A stretch of DNA of 64,000 nucleotides from JANQPD01 sp963715655 (GTDB lineage Bacteria; Bacteroidota; Bacteroidia; Flavobacteriales; Schleiferiaceae), in NCBI GenBank assembly GCA_963715655.1, contig OY970262.1, positions 2,232,001 to 2,296,000 on the forward strand, read 5' to 3'. The notes under the pieces were generated by a model that saw only the letters and a list, made by a program, of their open reading frames with translations, had not been told where the DNA came from and searched no databases. Positions 9,204 through 18,689 of the stretch are shown here, in pieces. The position numbers and the translations under genes are program-made. How positions within the stretch are numbered: the first letter of the stretch is position 1; each line of letters opens with the position of its first letter.

Positions 9204-9824
9204 ATGGAGCAAGAAGCATTAAAAGGTGACGCATTTTTTACCGTTAAAACATCTGGCGAAAGCCTGTATAAAGAAAAGGGCAGTAAGTTTTTAGGCTTTG
9301 CTTTTGCAGCCAATAGTTTAGAGCAAGTGCAAAATCATTTGGATAACCTAAAGAAAACCTATCATGATGCACGGCACTTTTGCTATGCATACAGGATAAA
9401 CCCCACCAAACCGGAAATACGTGCTAATGATGATGGTGAACCAAACAACAGTGCGGGAATTCCCATATTTAATCAATTGATAGCGTATGACTTATGGAAT
9501 ACATTGGTAGTGGTAATTCGCTATTTTGGAGGAACCAAATTAGGCGTTGGAGGACTGGTAAGCGCCTATAAAGAAGGCGCCAACCTTGCATTAAACGAAG
9601 CAATTATTGAAGAGCAATTTTTATGGTATTCTTTTGAAATAGAGTACCCATACAATCTAACAGCCGAAGTAATGCGTATAATAAAGGAATACGATGTGCA
9701 AATTATAGCAGAGCAAATGGATAAAACGGCCGGTTACAAACTTGCTGTTAAAAATGGACTCAAAACTGCTATATTTGAGCAACTTGAAGCACTTTACACA
9801 CTAACAATAACCCATGAAGAATAA
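9204..9824 (+). CDS. YigZ/IMPACT-family protein
   Basis: 206 residues. The UPF0029 N-terminal domain shows GSKFLGFAF, then DARHFCYAYRI, NDDGEPNNSAGIPIFNQL, and VVVIRYFGGTKLGVGGLVSAY, the hallmark of YigZ/YvyE/IMPACT proteins. The C-terminal ~60 residues match the family's second ferredoxin-like domain. Cytoplasmic; related proteins interact with the translation apparatus, but the bacterial role is unsettled. It starts 2 bp after the transporter gene and overlaps the peptidase gene downstream by 11 bp, so co-transcription is likely. Confidence 0.88.
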   Translation: MEQEALKGDAFFTVKTSGESLYKEKGSKFLGFAFAANSLEQVQNHLDNLKKTYHDARHFCYAYRINPTKPEIRANDDGEPNNSAGIPIFNQLIAYDLWNTLVVVIRYFGGTKLGVGGLVSAYKEGANLALNEAIIEEQFLWYSFEIEYPYNLTAEVMRIIKEYDVQIIAEQMDKTAGYKLAVKNGLKTAIFEQLEALYTLTITHEE

Positions 9825-11640
9825 TGTAATCTTACTGATATTTAGCCTCACGTGGTCGTTTTGTGTAATGGCGCAAAAGCAAAATTCAGAAACGGAAGGT
9901 CTTAACTTTGGTTTAAACGATGTAAAAACCGCTGTGGAATATAAGCAGGGCGATTTTTTTCTACTCAATGAAAACACCGCTAATCATTTAGCAAACGCCA
10001 AAATCTTACCAGAAAATTTTACGCTAATGTTTAAAAAGCAATACGTAAGCCTAACGCAAATTCATTATCGCTATCAACTACAATATAAAGGTGTGGAGGT
10101 ATTTTTAGGGGAATATCATTTTGCAATAGATAAAAAAACGGGTGAGCTACAAGAGGTAAATTATACGCTTTTGCCTATGCAAGTTTTGGAAACGGATGTA
10201 TTAAATAATGTAGCTGTACCAACCAATGCACTTACCGAAAGTGAAATGTTGGAAAGTGAAAAACAAGTGTTGTTTGCTAAAGGTGATGTACTTGTGCCTG
10301 CTGTATATATGGTGGTTAAAAATGCTGAAGGCCATACCACCCAAAGAGTATATAATGCTACTGAATTTTTGTATCAAAAGGAAGCGCATGTATATCATCA
10401 CCAGGAGCAGCGCGGGCCAAATGATACGATAATAAGTGCGTATGTTTTTAATCCTGACCCACTTACAACTTCGTTTAATGTATATGGAGGCGCCTATGTT
10501 GATAGTAACGATACACGAGTGCCTGTGCTAGAAGCTGAGCGCCAATTAAAACCGGTAGTGCTTACTAAAGGGTTGTTGGGTAGCATTTTAATGGAGAATG
10601 ACGCGGCTCGTTTGGAAGATTTTGCTCCTCCTTTTAGCGGTGTAACGCAAGGAAGTAGCGCCACGTTTAAATTTTCTAGAGATGAAAACGGCTTTGAGGA
10701 TATGAACGTGCTATACCATCTTTTAGAACAGTACACACATTTGCAAACATTGGGTTTTACGGGTTATCCCGGATACCGAATTCCTGTTGATCCTCATGGT
10801 TTTAGCGGTGCTGATAATTCTCGTGTAAACGTAAGTGCCACGCCCGTTTCTATGGAGTTTGGAGAAGGTGGTGTGGATGACGCTGAAGATGCTGATGTAA
10901 TTATTCATGAATACAACCACGCACTACAACTTTCCTTTACCGGAATGGGCGCCAATAGTTCTGAACGTCAGAATATTGAAGAAGGTTTGGCCGACTATTT
11001 TTGCGTAAGCTATTCTAAAAGTATAAACCCTTTTAATTTTGAAAACATATTTACTTGGGATGGGCATAACGAATATTGGGCAGGTAGAGAAGCCACTTCT
11101 TCCAAAAATTACAAAAACATTACGTTCAATTCCAATCCCTATCAACACTCTGATTTATTAGTAGCCTGTTTGCTAGAAATTTATGATTCATTGGGTAGAG
11201 ATAAAACCGACCAATTGATTTGGGAAGCTATGTTTAGTTTAAATCCTGGAACTACTATGCCGCAATTTGCCATGGCCACCTTGCGTGCAGATGATAACTT
11301 AAACGGTGGTGCGCATAAAAGTGCCGTAAAAAGTGCTTTTGTAAATTATGGCATTTTAGAGGGTGATATTGGATTGTTAGAAAAGGACAATTCGCCTTCC
11401 GCTAAAGTGTTTGCCACCAACTTATTTGCGTATGGCCAATATGCCTTGGTAAATATGCAACAAGCCGGCACCTTAAAGCTATATGCCTCTAATGGTATGT
11501 TGGTGGGCACTTATGCTTACGCAGATAAAGGGGAAGACTTAAAAATACCTAGTAATACATTAACAGCCGGTGTTTATTTACTGCAAATTCAAACGGATAA
11601 TGGGCAGCTAATAGAAACAGTTAAGTTGGTAAGGTTGTAA
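9814..11640 (+). CDS. Secreted M36-like metallopeptidase with T9SS sorting domain
   Basis: 608 residues. Signal peptide MKNNVILLIFSLTWSFCVMA, a propeptide-like region (~20-200), then a thermolysin-fold domain with HEYNH (HExxH zinc motif) near residue 365 and the third ligand in EEGLADYF about 25 residues on. This spacing suits fungalysin/M36 or related M4 peptidases. The last ~75 residues (LKLYASNGMLVGTYAY.. to ..GVYLLQIQTDNGQLIETVKLVRL) are a type A T9SS C-terminal domain, so it is exported through the type IX system and released or anchored at the surface. Its start overlaps the YigZ gene. A repeat element follows at 11664. Confidence 0.85.
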   Translation: MKNNVILLIFSLTWSFCVMAQKQNSETEGLNFGLNDVKTAVEYKQGDFFLLNENTANHLANAKILPENFTLMFKKQYVSLTQIHYRYQLQYKGVEVFLGEYHFAIDKKTGELQEVNYTLLPMQVLETDVLNNVAVPTNALTESEMLESEKQVLFAKGDVLVPAVYMVVKNAEGHTTQRVYNATEFLYQKEAHVYHHQEQRGPNDTIISAYVFNPDPLTTSFNVYGGAYVDSNDTRVPVLEAERQLKPVVLTKGLLGSILMENDAARLEDFAPPFSGVTQGSSATFKFSRDENGFEDMNVLYHLLEQYTHLQTLGFTGYPGYRIPVDPHGFSGADNSRVNVSATPVSMEFGEGGVDDAEDADVIIHEYNHALQLSFTGMGANSSERQNIEEGLADYFCVSYSKSINPFNFENIFTWDGHNEYWAGREATSSKNYKNITFNSNPYQHSDLLVACLLEIYDSLGRDKTDQLIWEAMFSLNPGTTMPQFAMATLRADDNLNGGAHKSAVKSAFVNYGILEGDIGLLEKDNSPSAKVFATNLFAYGQYALVNMQQAGTLKLYASNGMLVGTYAYADKGEDLKIPSNTLTAGVYLLQIQTDNGQLIETVKLVRL

Positions 11641-11663
11641 GGTTGTAAAAAACTACTCCTTAA

Positions 11664-11863
11664 AACCTGAGTTCGATTTTTATATAACTGAATATGAGCA
11701 TCTAAACTTCTTAAAGCCCCCCAACCCCCGAAGGGGGGGAGTAGCGACACATGCAGATAAACTCCCCCGCCTTGGCGGGGTTGGGGGGCTAGGTTGTTGT
11801 TTTAAAACTATTAAACCACTAACTATCAGATTGATTTATTTTAGTACTAATCGAACTCAGGTT
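11664..11863. repeat. ~200-bp element with inverted ends, copy 3
   Basis: Same family as 2680-2881: left end AACCTGAGTTCGAT, right end AATCGAACTCAGGTT, internal C-run/G-run hairpin. It fills the gap between two convergent genes. Its right end overlaps the last codons of the thioesterase gene on the other strand. Its hairpins could also end transcription from both sides, which is inference. Confidence 0.85.
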
Positions 11864-12266
11864 TAAAAAAAGGCGCTAAAATTTTGATAAAATTTTCCGG
11901 TGCTCGGCACGGACGCTTGGTTTTTATGTTAACAAATACCAACTGCACCATTCCCAATGTTAACAACTCCCCTGCTTCATTATGAATTTCATGCTCAAAT
12001 GTTATTCTAGAACCGGGCAATTCAGAAATTTTTGTGGTAATGCTGAGTAAATCATCATACGTAGCCGGACGAATATATTTTATTTCCAATTTTAAAACCG
12101 GTAGCATAATTCCTTCAAGTTCCATTTGCTTATAACTCATGTTAAGACTACGCAAGGCTTCTACCCTGCCTATCTCAAAATATTGTGGGTAATTTCCGTA
12201 GTAAACTACGCTCATTTGGTCTGTTTCTGCGTATCGTACTCTTGTTGATGTTTTGTTTACAAACAT
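11847..12266 (-). CDS. Acyl-CoA thioesterase, YbgC/4HBT family
   Basis: 139 residues, a typical hot-dog-fold length. The active-site segment RVRYAETDQMSVVYYGNYPQYFEIGR contains the Asp-x-x-x-x-Val-Tyr-Tyr-x-Asn pattern of 4-hydroxybenzoyl-CoA thioesterase/YbgC proteins. It hydrolyses acyl-CoA thioesters in the cytoplasm; preferred substrate unknown. The C-terminus KPEFD and stop are encoded within the end of repeat element 11664-11863, so the native tail may have been replaced. The gene lies upstream of and divergent from dnaA, an arrangement I recall from other Flavobacteriales. Confidence 0.88.
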   Translation of the reverse strand: MFVNKTSTRVRYAETDQMSVVYYGNYPQYFEIGRVEALRSLNMSYKQMELEGIMLPVLKLEIKYIRPATYDDLLSITTKISELPGSRITFEHEIHNEAGELLTLGMVQLVFVNIKTKRPCRAPENFIKILAPFFKPEFD

Positions 12267-12493
12267 GTAATTATATGATTGATTACTAAGCTCTTTCTAC
12301 CGTGGAATGCGGGATACAGCGACTTAACACTCGCTTAAGGTTGTAAAAAAAAACCACAAATTCAACCCCTAATCTGTTTTTTTAGCAACTATTTTATCTA
12401 CACTTTTGCGGCCTGCCAAAACGAAAGGTTGTTGTTGAAAACTCATCCTTTTTATTTAGCAGATTTGTAAAAATCAACTCAAAAAAAGTATTA

Positions 12494-13924
12494 ATGGAGC
12501 TCACTGCAAAAACAGTATGGGATAGATGTCTTGACTACATAAAGGATAACATACCTACCCAAAGTTTTAAAACGTGGTTTCTTCCTATTAAGCCATTAAA
12601 AATAAAAGATAACGTGCTAAGCATACAGGTGCCTAGTAAGTTTTTTTATGAGTGGCTAGAAGAAAACTACATAAAGCTATTAAAGAGTGCCATTACCCGC
12701 GAGTTAGGTGAAGAAGGAAAGCTGGTGTACAGCATTGTGATGGAGAACACGTATGGTAATGCAAACCCTTACACCGTAAACGTACCGAGTAGTAACCGTG
12801 GCCCCATAAAAAACCCTAAGGTGAACATGCCTGTGCAACTTAGCGAAAAGGGTGTTAAAAATCCTTTTGTAATTCCGGGTTTACGCAAAGTACACGTAGA
12901 ATCACAATTAAATCCCAACTACACCTTTGACAATTTTGTGGAAGGCGATTGCAACCGTTTGGCACGTTCTGCCGGCTACGCAGTGTCTAACAAACCTGGT
13001 GGCACTTCCTTTAATCCACTATTAATTTATGGCGGTAATGGCTTGGGTAAAACGCACTTAGCGCATTCCATAGGTATAGAAATTAAGGATAAGTATCCGG
13101 AAAAAACTGTGTTGTACGTATCTGCCGAAAAGTTTACACAACAGTTTATCGACAGTATTCGTAACAACACTAAAAACGACTTTGTACATTTTTATCAAAT
13201 GATAGATGTACTAATAATGGATGATGTACATAGCTTTGCGGGTAAGGAAAAAACACAAGATGTATTTTTTGAAATCTTTAACCATTTGCATCAGCAGGGC
13301 AAGCAAGTAATTTTAACTTCTGACCGCGCACCGGTAGATTTACAAGGGGTAGAGCAACGCTTACTTTCTCGCTTTAAGTGGGGCCTTTCGGCAGATTTAC
13401 AAGTACCTGATTTAGAAACTCGTATTGCAATTTTAAACCAAAAGTTGTACAATGATGGTTTGGAAATGCCAAACGATGTGGTGGAGTATTTAGCCTACAG
13501 CATTAATAGCAATGTAAGAGAACTAGAAGGTGCTTTAATTTCACTTTTAGCACAATCATCACTCAACAAAAAGAAGATTACCGTAGAGCTTGCCAAGCAG
13601 ATGATTGACAAGTTTGTGAAAAACACCACGCGCGAAATATCTATTGACTACATACAAAAAGTGGTGTGTGATTATTTTGATATGCCGATAGACCTATTAA
13701 AATCACCTACCCGCAAAAGAGAAATAGTACAAGCGCGCCAGTTAGCCATGTTTTTTAGCAAGCAACTAACTAAAAACAGTTTGGCTAGCATTGGGGCACA
13801 ATGTGGTAATAAAGATCACGCCACGGTATTGCACGCTTGCCGCACGGTAAACAACTTATCAGAAACCGATAAGCGCTTTAAAACCTATGTAGAGGATATT
13901 AGAAAGAAATTGACTTTGCAGTAA
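12494..13924 (+). CDS. dnaA: Chromosomal replication initiator DnaA
   Basis: 476 residues with all four DnaA domains. Domain I starts VWDRCLDYIKDNIPTQSFKTWF; domain II is a short linker. AAA+ domain III has Walker A GGNGLGKTH near residue 178, Walker B VLIMDDVHSF, and the arginine-finger region VEQRLLSRFKWG. DNA-binding domain IV ends with the DnaA signature GNKDHATVLHACRTV. It binds DnaA boxes and opens the origin. Only one DnaA-box-like site (TTATCTACA near 12393) is seen upstream, too little to place oriC here. A strong terminator follows. Secure. Confidence 0.97.
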   Translation: MELTAKTVWDRCLDYIKDNIPTQSFKTWFLPIKPLKIKDNVLSIQVPSKFFYEWLEENYIKLLKSAITRELGEEGKLVYSIVMENTYGNANPYTVNVPSSNRGPIKNPKVNMPVQLSEKGVKNPFVIPGLRKVHVESQLNPNYTFDNFVEGDCNRLARSAGYAVSNKPGGTSFNPLLIYGGNGLGKTHLAHSIGIEIKDKYPEKTVLYVSAEKFTQQFIDSIRNNTKNDFVHFYQMIDVLIMDDVHSFAGKEKTQDVFFEIFNHLHQQGKQVILTSDRAPVDLQGVEQRLLSRFKWGLSADLQVPDLETRIAILNQKLYNDGLEMPNDVVEYLAYSINSNVRELEGALISLLAQSSLNKKKITVELAKQMIDKFVKNTTREISIDYIQKVVCDYFDMPIDLLKSPTRKREIVQARQLAMFFSKQLTKNSLASIGAQCGNKDHATVLHACRTVNNLSETDKRFKTYVEDIRKKLTLQ

Positions 13925-13949
13925 TCGAAGATATATTCATAATTTCTAG

Positions 13950-13984
13950 AGCCGTCCCGTTTTTTTACGGGACGGCTTTTTTAT
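13950..13984 (+). terminator. Rho-independent terminator of dnaA
   Basis: Perfect 11-bp stem AGCCGTCCCGT / ACGGGACGGCT with a six-T loop and a T run after it. The A-poor left flank favours rightward use. Confidence 0.9.
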
Positions 13985-14013
13985 TTTAGCCAAACAGACA
14001 AAAATTGAATTAC

Positions 14014-14478
14014 ATGAAAATATTAATGGTATGCCTCGGCAATATTTGTCGCTCACCCTTAGCAGAAGGTATTTTACGCGAAAAAACCAAACACCTTTCC
14101 GTTGAAGTGGATAGCGCAGGTACTTCCGCTTATCATATAGACGAAGCTCCGGACATACGTTCTATAAAAACCGGTAGAGCACATAACATTAACATTTCTG
14201 ATTTGCGCGGTCGGCAATTTGTGGTGGAAGATTTTGATCGTTTTGATAAAATTTATGTGATGGACGAAAGCAATTTAAACAATGTGTTGGCCATGGCGCG
14301 CAATGAAGCAGATAAACAAAAGGTAGATTTAATATTAAATGAATCACAACCAAATAGCAATAATATAGTGCCAGACCCCTACCATGGTGGCGACCAAGGG
14401 TTTGAAAATGTGTATAGAATGCTTGATGCTGCGGCTACGGTAATTGTTAAAAAAATAGAAGATGGAACCTACCGGTAA
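14014..14478 (+). CDS. Low-molecular-weight protein tyrosine phosphatase
   Basis: 154 residues from the ATG at 14014 (MKILMVCLGNICRSP); a TTG three codons earlier is less likely. The P-loop CLGNICRS (CX5R with the nucleophilic Cys near residue 7) and the C-terminal DPYHGG with the general-acid Asp are both intact. It removes phosphate from phosphotyrosine in cytoplasmic or envelope-linked substrates. It overlaps the downstream methyltransferase gene by 17 bp, so they are coupled. Placement after dnaA is common in Flavobacteriales. Confidence 0.92.
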   Translation: MKILMVCLGNICRSPLAEGILREKTKHLSVEVDSAGTSAYHIDEAPDIRSIKTGRAHNINISDLRGRQFVVEDFDRFDKIYVMDESNLNNVLAMARNEADKQKVDLILNESQPNSNNIVPDPYHGGDQGFENVYRMLDAAATVIVKKIEDGTYR

Positions 14479-15172
14479 ATTATACCTTATACCAAGCTTA
14501 CTTGGTGATAACGAGCCTTTGGAAGTATTGCCGTTAAGTGTAAAAAAAGTGATTGGCGAAGTAGAACACTACATCGTAGAAAACGAAAAATCAGCAAGGG
14601 CTTTTATTAAAAAAGTGCTACCCACTAAAAATCAACAAGATTTACGCATAGACGTACTAAATAAATACACGGAAACTACGGATATACCTACTTTCTTAAA
14701 CCCTTTATTTGAAGGCCATTCGGTAGGTGTTATTTCCGAAGCAGGTGCGCCCGGAGTAGCAGACCCCGGTAGCGAAATTGTAGAAATTGCCCATACACAA
14801 GGTATCACCGTAGTACCACTAGCCGGGCCTTCGTCTATATTAATGGCTATGATGGCTAGCGGTATGAACGGGCAAAATTTTGCTTTTACAGGATATTTGC
14901 CCATAGATAAGCATGCCCGTAAACGAAGGATAAAAGCGTTGGAGAACCTAAGCATAAAATCCGGACAAACGCAGATTTTTATGGAAACCCCTTACCGTAA
15001 TCAAAAATTATTTGCCGAGCTTATTTTGGAATGTAATGCTAGCACCCGATTGTGTATTGCCACCGATATTAGTTTAAGCACCGAGCATATAAAAACACAA
15101 ACCATTGCCGATTGGAAAGCGAACCCTCCAAACCTTGAAAAAAGACCGAGTATTTTTATTATTCAAGGGTAA
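14462..15172 (+). CDS. RsmI-like SAM-dependent methyltransferase
   Basis: 236 residues of the tetrapyrrole methylase fold. Seen: LYLIPSLLGD at the start, a SAM-binding stretch VISEAGAPGVADPGSEIV, PLAGPSSILMAMMASGMNGQNFAFTGYLP, and FMETPYRN. These match RsmI (16S rRNA 2'-O-methylation of C1402), but this Bacteroidota variant is shorter and lacks the usual C-terminal part, so it may be a paralogue with another substrate. The start lies within the end of the phosphatase gene (17-bp overlap). Family secure, exact substrate not. Confidence 0.8.
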   Translation: MEPTGKLYLIPSLLGDNEPLEVLPLSVKKVIGEVEHYIVENEKSARAFIKKVLPTKNQQDLRIDVLNKYTETTDIPTFLNPLFEGHSVGVISEAGAPGVADPGSEIVEIAHTQGITVVPLAGPSSILMAMMASGMNGQNFAFTGYLPIDKHARKRRIKALENLSIKSGQTQIFMETPYRNQKLFAELILECNASTRLCIATDISLSTEHIKTQTIADWKANPPNLEKRPSIFIIQG

Positions 15173-15474
15173 GTTTAGCGTAAATTCCGGCATTACGCAA
15201 AATGCGTTTTAGTATAACATTTTATATACCAATCTGTTACACCAAATCTATTCTATTAAGGACAAAGGCGCTCCGTAAATAAAATGCTACGAGCACACTT
15301 CTAACATGCAAACCGCAACGTTTCTCTTAATTTTCAACTTAAAACCAGTATTCCTTAAAACCTCCCAACCTTCGGCAGGCAGGTACTCGTAATTCAACAT
15401 TCAATTCGTAGTTTTTTAAAACATTGCTGCCGCACGATTATATTTCGTGCGCAACGCTAGTGAAACTTTGGATT
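15173..15474. other. Intergenic, repeat fragments and one small palindrome
   Basis: About 300 bp with no gene. It holds the inverted repeat ACGCA-AAA-TGCGT at 15195-15207, found again at 18847-18859. It also has fragments of the dispersed repeat (GGCAGGCAGGTACTCGTAAT and AATTCAACATTCAATTCGTAG near 15375-15412). Confidence 0.5.
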
Positions 15475-16335
15475 TTACTGCTTAATCGTAACTACTTTAA
15501 CCGAAGGAAAGTGTAAGTTAAAGAAACCTAGTCCACCTTCTACATTGGAAGGATACACTACTGGTTCTGTAAGAAAGCTAACCCCAACACGCTCTCGCGC
15601 CTTTAAAAAATCAAAGTAATCCTTACTAATATTTGTTAAGGTCACTTGAATACTATCCGAACCCAACATGTTGATTATATCTTCTCTTTCTACCCTATTT
15701 TCGGGATAAGAACGATCGCTAAACGCAATGGATACGCCAAAGTCTTTGTTACTACCAAAACTAAACAAGGAACTGGATGGTATAGAATCTCGATAATAAT
15801 TAACTAAATAGTAATTATCTCCCGGCAAATCATTGATACGATAGTTGAAAACAACTTTATCAGAATTTATTCCTGTCATTCGTTTTGCCGTAATTGTATC
15901 AAAATACACAATTGGTAAAGTGGTAGCTTTCGCTGATATGGATTTATCGGTGTCAGGATTGTAAGCATTTAAAGTGTACTCATTACCGGGCATAAAAGGG
16001 AAATCTAATCCGATATACACACCATTAGAAACATTCAATAAAGTCTCCATATATCCTGGGCCTGTAACAGTAACAATGGCGTTTTCAACAATTACTTGCT
16101 GTAAAAATTCATCCGTTACAGTAAGCCCTGATACGGTGTCGCCTAACGGTGCAGGTGTTTGCAAAGCAGAAAAACTTTTAGTTAAGAGTATTACTAATCC
16201 TTCATCAGGTAACACCTGAGATAATACTGCTATTTGCGATTCAGCTTGAGGAATAGTAATTTCTAAGGGATCTGGAGTACACGCTAAAACGGCTACCATT
16301 AATGATAGAAGCAAGCTGGTTTTAATTTTATTCAT
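15475..16335 (-). CDS. DUF4249 lipoprotein paired with the TonB receptor
   Basis: 286 residues. Lipoprotein signal MNKIKTSLLLSLMVAVLAC with the lipidated Cys near residue 19, then beta-rich segments typical of DUF4249 (QIAVLSQVLPDEGLVILLTKSFSAL near the start, PGNEYTLNAYNPDTDKSISA in the middle). DUF4249 proteins are outer-membrane lipoproteins found next to TonB-dependent receptors in Bacteroidota, probably as receptor partners. The start overlaps the receptor stop by 4 nt (ATGA), so both come from one mRNA. Ligand unknown. Confidence 0.85.
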   Translation of the reverse strand: MNKIKTSLLLSLMVAVLACTPDPLEITIPQAESQIAVLSQVLPDEGLVILLTKSFSALQTPAPLGDTVSGLTVTDEFLQQVIVENAIVTVTGPGYMETLLNVSNGVYIGLDFPFMPGNEYTLNAYNPDTDKSISAKATTLPIVYFDTITAKRMTGINSDKVVFNYRINDLPGDNYYLVNYYRDSIPSSSLFSFGSNKDFGVSIAFSDRSYPENRVEREDIINMLGSDSIQVTLTNISKDYFDFLKARERVGVSFLTEPVVYPSNVEGGLGFFNLHFPSVKVVTIKQ

Positions 16336-18689
16336 TTGAAATTGAAGTTATAGGTGAAATATGGAATAAAGCCAAATAATCCGGGTTGATCATAACTCGG
16401 AGAAAAACCCGATTGTTGTTGATTAGCGTTTGCTGGTGGAGTTAAATTTAGCCTAACTCTATAAGGCGTAGCTCTGTTATACAAATTGTAGCAACCAAAT
16501 TGCCATTCAGATTGCCAACGCCTTTTACTTTTAGATTTAATAGTAATGTTTAAATCAAAACGATGACTTGGAGACATACTCATTTCATTTCTAGAAGAAA
16601 AAATAGGTAAAACCTCTACATTAGTAAGTGAAGGATTTGGAACAACATAGCTACCAATACGACCTGTAAAACGTGCTCCAGATGCATATACCCATACGGC
16701 TCCTAAACTGATACGTTCTGTAAGTTCGTAACTTCCAACTAAGGATAAATCATGCCTTCTATCGTATTTGGCCGGAAATGTTTTTCCTTGATTTAATTGC
16801 TCAAAACTACGTTCGGAACGTGCCAGGGTATAGCCAACCCAGCCTTTAAACCTGCCAACTTCGCGTCTTAATAATAATTCTATACCATAAGCCCTTCCCT
16901 CTCCTTGTACCAAATCATTTTCAAATTGACTGTTTAATAATAGATTTGTACCCTCTCTGTATTCAATAAGGTTATTCATTTTTTTGTAATACACTTCAGC
17001 AGAAAAGGCAGATTGAATTACATCTAAATTCAAGAAATACCCAAAGGAAACTTGATCTGCCGACTGTGGCTTAACGTTTGGCGTTACCGGATACCAAAGG
17101 TCCGTAGGTAATGAAATGGTAGAGCTCGAAACTCTATGTAAATATTGCTTCATCCTAGAATAACTGGCTTTAAAGGAACTAAACTCATTGAGTACATAAC
17201 TAGAAGAAACTCTAGGTTCTAATCCACCATATAAACTTCCTCCCGTAAGGGCTGAAGATAAGCGTAGGCCATAATTCAGCTTTAAACGATTTTTAATTAA
17301 AACACGGTCGTCATTAGCAAAAAATGCCACCTCTTGAAAACTCAATTTTTCTGCCTCCTGATTTTTTAGAAATTCAGATATAGTACCCGAAGTACTTACC
17401 ACGTTTGGTTGGAAGGAGTGGTGAATAACCTCTGTACCAAAATTTATTACGCTTTTTTCATTTTTAAAATAGGTAAAGCGCGATTTTAATGTGTAATCTG
17501 TAATACGTGATTGAACTAATAGATTGTTATCATCTAGTTTACCTCCTATGTCGTAATCAAAATTGGTAGAAGTAAGTGTAATGTTAGAAAATAACTTGGC
17601 GTTGTAAATATGATTCCACCGCAAAGAGTGCGTGATATTACCGAGATTGAAACCAAATTGAAAGTCAAAATTATTAATATCCGACTCATCATCCTCTACT
17701 ACACTTAATACATCATTTCCTAAATAACCAGAATAAAAAAAGCGGTTATTTTCATTTAAAACGTAATTGGCTTTCCAGTTTAAGTCGTAAAAATAATAGG
17801 GCAACTTTACCCCTACCCATGAAAAAACCTCGTCAACGTAAGTTCTTCTTCCGGCTATTAAAATAGAAGCTTTATCTTTTAAAAGTGGACCTTCTACCAT
17901 TAGGCGAGATGAAATAAGGCCTACTCCTCCATTCACCTCCCACGTTTTTAAGTTTCCTTCCTTTTGACTAATGTCCATAACGGATGACAAACGCCCTCCG
18001 TAGTAGCTCGGAAAACCACCTTTGTAAATAGTTACATCTTGTAAAGCGTCTGAATTAAAAACCGAGAAAAAACCAAATAAATGACCTACATTATACACGG
18101 TGGCTTCATCTAACAGTACTAAGTTTTGATCTCCGTTTCCGCCACGTACAAAAAAGTCAGTAGTTCCTTCTGTACCCCCACTAATACCCGGTAACAATTG
18201 GGCGGACTTAATAATATCTCGTTCACCGCCAATAGTAGGTATATTTTTAAGGTCTGCAACGCGCAGGTGTAAAGCACCAACTTGTGTAGAACTTAATCGC
18301 TCTTCACCACTTTTTGCCGATGCAGAAATTTCTACCGTTTGTAACTGTTGGCTAAGCGCACTTAAGGCAATCGTTAAACGAGAGGACGAAGTAGTACTTA
18401 CAATTAGCGTATCAGATTTATAACCTACAAAGGCTACAATTAAAGAAGTAGTTGCGTTTTTAAGATCATCCGATGGTATTTGTAGGGAGAAGAAACCGTA
18501 CTCATTAGTTGCCATACTTAATCCATACTCTGGTATATACACATAAGCCATGTAAAGATCTTCTCCATTTTCACGATCTAAAACTTTTCCACTTACCGTA
18601 ATTTGCGACCAACTAAAAAAAGGCGTAACTAATAGTAATAAAATAGTTAGTCTTAAGCATCTGATAAAGACATTCTTCTGCGGTCTCAA
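16332..18689 (-). CDS. TonB-dependent outer-membrane receptor
   Basis: 785 residues. Start is a TTG at 18689 opening MRPQKNVFIRCLRLTILLLL, a signal peptide; the next Met is too far in. Residues ~30-115 are a carboxypeptidase-regulatory domain (ITVSGKVLDRENGEDLYMAYV), then a plug domain with FFVRGGNGDQNLVLLDEATVYN, then a 22-strand-type barrel ending in aromatic GLFGFIPYFTYNFNFK. It takes up an unknown ligand across the outer membrane using TonB energy. It overlaps the DUF4249 gene downstream and a 32-codon ORF upstream (TTGA), suggesting translational coupling. Confidence 0.9.
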   Translation of the reverse strand: MRPQKNVFIRCLRLTILLLLVTPFFSWSQITVSGKVLDRENGEDLYMAYVYIPEYGLSMATNEYGFFSLQIPSDDLKNATTSLIVAFVGYKSDTLIVSTTSSSRLTIALSALSQQLQTVEISASAKSGEERLSSTQVGALHLRVADLKNIPTIGGERDIIKSAQLLPGISGGTEGTTDFFVRGGNGDQNLVLLDEATVYNVGHLFGFFSVFNSDALQDVTIYKGGFPSYYGGRLSSVMDISQKEGNLKTWEVNGGVGLISSRLMVEGPLLKDKASILIAGRRTYVDEVFSWVGVKLPYYFYDLNWKANYVLNENNRFFYSGYLGNDVLSVVEDDESDINNFDFQFGFNLGNITHSLRWNHIYNAKLFSNITLTSTNFDYDIGGKLDDNNLLVQSRITDYTLKSRFTYFKNEKSVINFGTEVIHHSFQPNVVSTSGTISEFLKNQEAEKLSFQEVAFFANDDRVLIKNRLKLNYGLRLSSALTGGSLYGGLEPRVSSSYVLNEFSSFKASYSRMKQYLHRVSSSTISLPTDLWYPVTPNVKPQSADQVSFGYFLNLDVIQSAFSAEVYYKKMNNLIEYREGTNLLLNSQFENDLVQGEGRAYGIELLLRREVGRFKGWVGYTLARSERSFEQLNQGKTFPAKYDRRHDLSLVGSYELTERISLGAVWVYASGARFTGRIGSYVVPNPSLTNVEVLPIFSSRNEMSMSPSHRFDLNITIKSKSKRRWQSEWQFGCYNLYNRATPYRVRLNLTPPANANQQQSGFSPSYDQPGLFGFIPYFTYNFNFK

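Noticed and set aside
12267..12493. Origin of replication at dnaA
   Set aside because: Only one near-match to a DnaA box and no cluster or AT-rich unwinding repeats that stand out.
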